A stretch of 64,000 bases of DNA, taken from the NCBI RefSeq assembly GCF_010501065.1, contig NZ_QVMM01000009.1, forward strand, positions 1 through 64,000. The letters are read 5' to 3'. This document shows positions 61,974 to 64,000 of this stretch, one piece after another. This DNA comes from Dysgonomonas sp. 216 (GTDB taxonomy: Bacteria > Bacteroidota > Bacteroidia > Bacteroidales > Dysgonomonadaceae). Below the pieces are notes generated by a model. It ran no database searches, was not told the DNA's origin, and worked only from the letters and a program-made list of their open reading frames with translations. A program made the position numbers and the translations under genes. Within the stretch, counting starts at the first letter, position 1; each line of letters opens with the position of its first letter.

Positions 61974-63233
61974 TTATTCTTTTATTTTGACTGTTATTTT
62001 TTTGTTTAGGCGATTCATTACCTCATCAATACATTTTTGAAGGTCTTCTTTTGTCCTGACAGGCTCCCAATCGAGTTCCCATGTAGGCATAAAGTAATAA
62101 TCTACATATCCGTTATCGGGTTTTAGCACCACCACATGATTTAGCTTATCTTCGGTAATCTCTTTCAATTGCTTTGTTCTGAAGAAGATGACAAGCCCTT
62201 GCATATCTTTATTCAAACTTTGTTTTCCGAATGTTGCTATGTAAGACCATTCGTTGCTATTATCCGATTTCAATATCTCAGTCTCTTTGCTTTTTATTAT
62301 GCCTGTAGCCAGATTTTCAAGGTTTTTATCTGTCAGTAACTCCATATGTGAAGCGCGGCTTCCTGCATCAATTGATATAAGAGACTCCAGTGTGCATTTT
62401 GTTCCGTTTGCGTTCCATCCGTAATATGTTGTCATTACCTGCGAACGGATTTTGCCATCGGCTTTAATGTACGATACAATGCTATCGGCATTGTTTACAC
62501 GCACAGCTTTTTCTCCATCCCAAACGGCAATCGAGCCGATGCCCAAACCATCGCCCACTTTCATATTATCCATACCCCAAATGCCCATATTGTGATAATT
62601 GTCGTATCCGTCAACACCAACGAATGGTAGTACTATTTCGGGTGTTTTTTTTCCGAATACATCTATTCCGTTACGCCAGTCAAGATAAAAACGGAATGCC
62701 GCCTTGTCGCTTTCCCAGCCCGGACCTTCGTATTTAATGTAATAAGCATGGTCGGTAAAGTCGTCGGGGACACGCAAATAATTAGGCTTTACCCATGCAA
62801 AATCGCCTTTGTATTGATTCCAGTTATGGCGTTCGGTAATTGTTCTTTCAAACTTGCCTCCAATCTTGTGCACAATCTCGGCATATGTGCGTTTCGGATA
62901 TTTGTGTGCGCACCCACCTTGTATATTTAAAGAAATTGATGAATTGGGCATAATTGTAGAAATAGGGAAAATAACCGAAGCATTACCTTTTATATCGGAT
63001 ACAACTTCTACGGGAACGATTTCGCTTTCATTTACAGCAACATAATTGTTTATTGGCAATTTCAATTGATTTGCAGGTATCTCAACCGTATAATCTACAA
63101 TCTTTTTTTCAGCCTTGTTTTCCAGTACAACAGTCTTTGTTTGCGCAAACATTCCGGCGGAGAAAAGAAATTGTCCGGCAAAAGCATAGTAAAATACTTT
63201 TGTCAGTTTTGCTCGTGTTCTGAATATATTCAT
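61974..63233 (-). CDS. Secreted DUF4861-family protein
   Basis: A 419-residue exported protein when started at the ATG at 63233, giving a signal peptide that ends SAGMFAQ; the frame is open further upstream to 63350 but that would bury the signal peptide and the promoter box. The body is a beta-rich domain of the DUF4861 type, with FRFYLDWRNGIDVFGKK and YYGWNANGTKC segments. The family occurs in pectin and hexuronate loci of Bacteroidota and its activity is not known to me. As first gene of the operon it probably acts on oligosaccharides outside the cell or in the periplasm, feeding uronic acids to uxaCBA. Confidence 0.78.
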   Translation of the reverse strand: MNIFRTRAKLTKVFYYAFAGQFLFSAGMFAQTKTVVLENKAEKKIVDYTVEIPANQLKLPINNYVAVNESEIVPVEVVSDIKGNASVIFPISTIMPNSSISLNIQGGCAHKYPKRTYAEIVHKIGGKFERTITERHNWNQYKGDFAWVKPNYLRVPDDFTDHAYYIKYEGPGWESDKAAFRFYLDWRNGIDVFGKKTPEIVLPFVGVDGYDNYHNMGIWGMDNMKVGDGLGIGSIAVWDGEKAVRVNNADSIVSYIKADGKIRSQVMTTYYGWNANGTKCTLESLISIDAGSRASHMELLTDKNLENLATGIIKSKETEILKSDNSNEWSYIATFGKQSLNKDMQGLVIFFRTKQLKEITEDKLNHVVVLKPDNGYVDYYFMPTWELDWEPVRTKEDLQKCIDEVMNRLNKKITVKIKE

Positions 63234-63298
63234 AGTTAAATTGCAAGTTTTTGATTTTAATACAGAGATACTATTCGTATAATTGATTTTCAACGAGA

Positions 63299-63306
63299 CA
63301 AATATA
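63299..63306 (-). promoter_or_regulatory. -7 box (TAnnTTTG) for the hexuronate operon
   Basis: TATATTTG on the minus strand, 65 bp before the start codon at 63233. Confidence 0.5.
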
Positions 63307-63476
63307 AGGCAATCATTTCTTTCGAGAACGATAAAAATTACTTTTATCATGGAAAATCTGTTATTTTCTATTAAAAAAATGACACGAAAGCACTACTTTT
63401 TTATTAGGTAATTGTTCTTTGTGTTTTTAATAAAATTAGTGGCTGATGTCTTGGCCCGAAACTCGATAAAAAAAGT

Positions 63477-63484
63477 TACCTTTG
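63477..63484 (+). promoter_or_regulatory. -7 box (TAnnTTTG) for ftsK
   Basis: TACCTTTG lies 48 bp before the ftsK ATG, with a TTG 23 bp upstream of the box. Confidence 0.5.
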
Positions 63485-63532
63485 TGAGATTTATATTCTA
63501 CATAACATATTTGTTTGTACTTTATTATACGA

Positions 63533-64000
63533 ATGGCAAAAAAGAAAAAAACGAAGAAAAAAGGCGGAAAAGGAAAATTCTCTATACTCCTCGATTTCAT
63601 GAAAAGTGAAAGAGGCAATTTTATACTTGGAGTATCAATATTGTTTATTGCAGCTTTTATGTTGTTGGGTATGGTGTCTTTCTTTTTCACAGGGGCTGCC
63701 GACCAAAGTAAAGTTGTGAATAAAACTTTTTTTGAACTGATTCCTCTAAAGAAAGAGATAAGTAACTGGGGCGGTGTTGGCGGAGCCTATATTTCCGAAC
63801 AATTTGTAAATGGGTATTTTGGTATTTTTTCTCTACTGATTCCGATTTATGTTGGGCTTATTGGAATGAGATTAATGAATATACTGTATATATCGTTAAT
63901 CAGATCGTTTTTTGTTCTGGCATTTGTTCTTATATGGGGGTCGGTAACAAGTTCTCTGATCTTGTCTAACCTGTTTAGCGACAGCTATATAATATGGGGC
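63533..64000 (+). CDS. ftsK: DNA translocase FtsK (3' partial)
   Basis: The frame starts at the ATG at 63533 with a Lys-rich beginning (MAKKKKTKKKGGKGK) and stays open to the end of the window (156 codons). Three hydrophobic segments are visible (GVSILFIAAFMLLGMVSFFF, YFGIFSLLIPIYVGLIGM, SFFVLAFVLIWGSVTSSLIL), the expected membrane part of FtsK/SpoIIIE translocases, which clear chromosome ends from the division septum. The motor and gamma domains lie beyond the window, so the call rests on the N-terminal pattern, which fits Bacteroidota FtsK closely. Confidence 0.8.
   Translation, partial: MAKKKKTKKKGGKGKFSILLDFMKSERGNFILGVSILFIAAFMLLGMVSFFFTGAADQSKVVNKTFFELIPLKKEISNWGGVGGAYISEQFVNGYFGIFSLLIPIYVGLIGMRLMNILYISLIRSFFVLAFVLIWGSVTSSLILSNLFSDSYIIWG

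Noticed and set aside
63412..63609. Small plus-strand frame overlapping the ftsK start
   Set aside because: It is in another frame from the clear FtsK N-terminus and ends inside it; no support.

Overview
The window is chromosomal DNA from a member of the Bacteroidota, most likely order Bacteroidales (a Dysgonomonas- or Porphyromonadaceae-like organism; genus is a guess). Support: type IX secretion C-terminal sorting domains on the first two secreted proteins, TAnnTTTG -7 promoter boxes, a thrA-apgM-thrC cluster, SusD-era polysaccharide enzymes such as GH43 and hexuronate catabolism genes, and a Bacteroidota-type tyrosine integrase. The DNA is AT-rich throughout.

Layout. 1-6.2 kb: three secreted or surface proteins (a leucine-rich-repeat protein whose start lies before the window, a FISUMP-like protein, and a large multidomain GH43 glycosidase). 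6.63-27.22 kb: a 20.6-kb genomic island bounded by a 17-bp direct repeat that is the 3' end of the tRNA-Val(TAC) gene at 27209-27283; the integrase lies next to the intact tRNA. 27.4-35 kb: housekeeping genes (dnaX, a GT14-type glycosyltransferase, two outer-membrane proteins, priA). 35-42 kb: rplS, agmatine-to-putrescine genes aguA-aguB, ribD, and a GntR/ABC transporter operon. 42-49.4 kb: a Sua5-type protein, an S41 protease lipoprotein and the threonine operon thrA-apgM-thrC. 49.4-57 kb: lipoproteins, galE, glnS, a TPR protein, murF, and a membrane protein/XRE regulator pair. 57-63.2 kb: a hexuronate operon DUF4861-uxaC-uxaB-HIT-uxaA. The window ends in the 5' part of ftsK.

The island is a defence island. 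From left to right it carries an AbiE-type toxin-antitoxin pair; a type I restriction-modification operon (hsdR, a PD-(D/E)XK/DUF5655 protein, hsdM, hsdS); three silent hsdS cassettes with three sets of inverted repeats and a dedicated tyrosine recombinase, which together form a specificity shuffler; one orphan conjugation gene; an IS21-family element; and a three-gene operon that I do not recognise as a named system: a small protein, a Shedu-like (DUF4263) nuclease and a GHKL/MORC-like ATPase fused to a PD-(D/E)XK domain. The hsdS repeats fall into two sequence classes, so the arrangement predicts four specific HsdS proteins rather than free mixing of all halves.

The two best candidates for something new are the small protein/Shedu-like/GHKL-nuclease operon (22639-25771) and the two-class hsdS shuffler (14351-19003). 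Functions are read from motifs and context only; no database search was possible.
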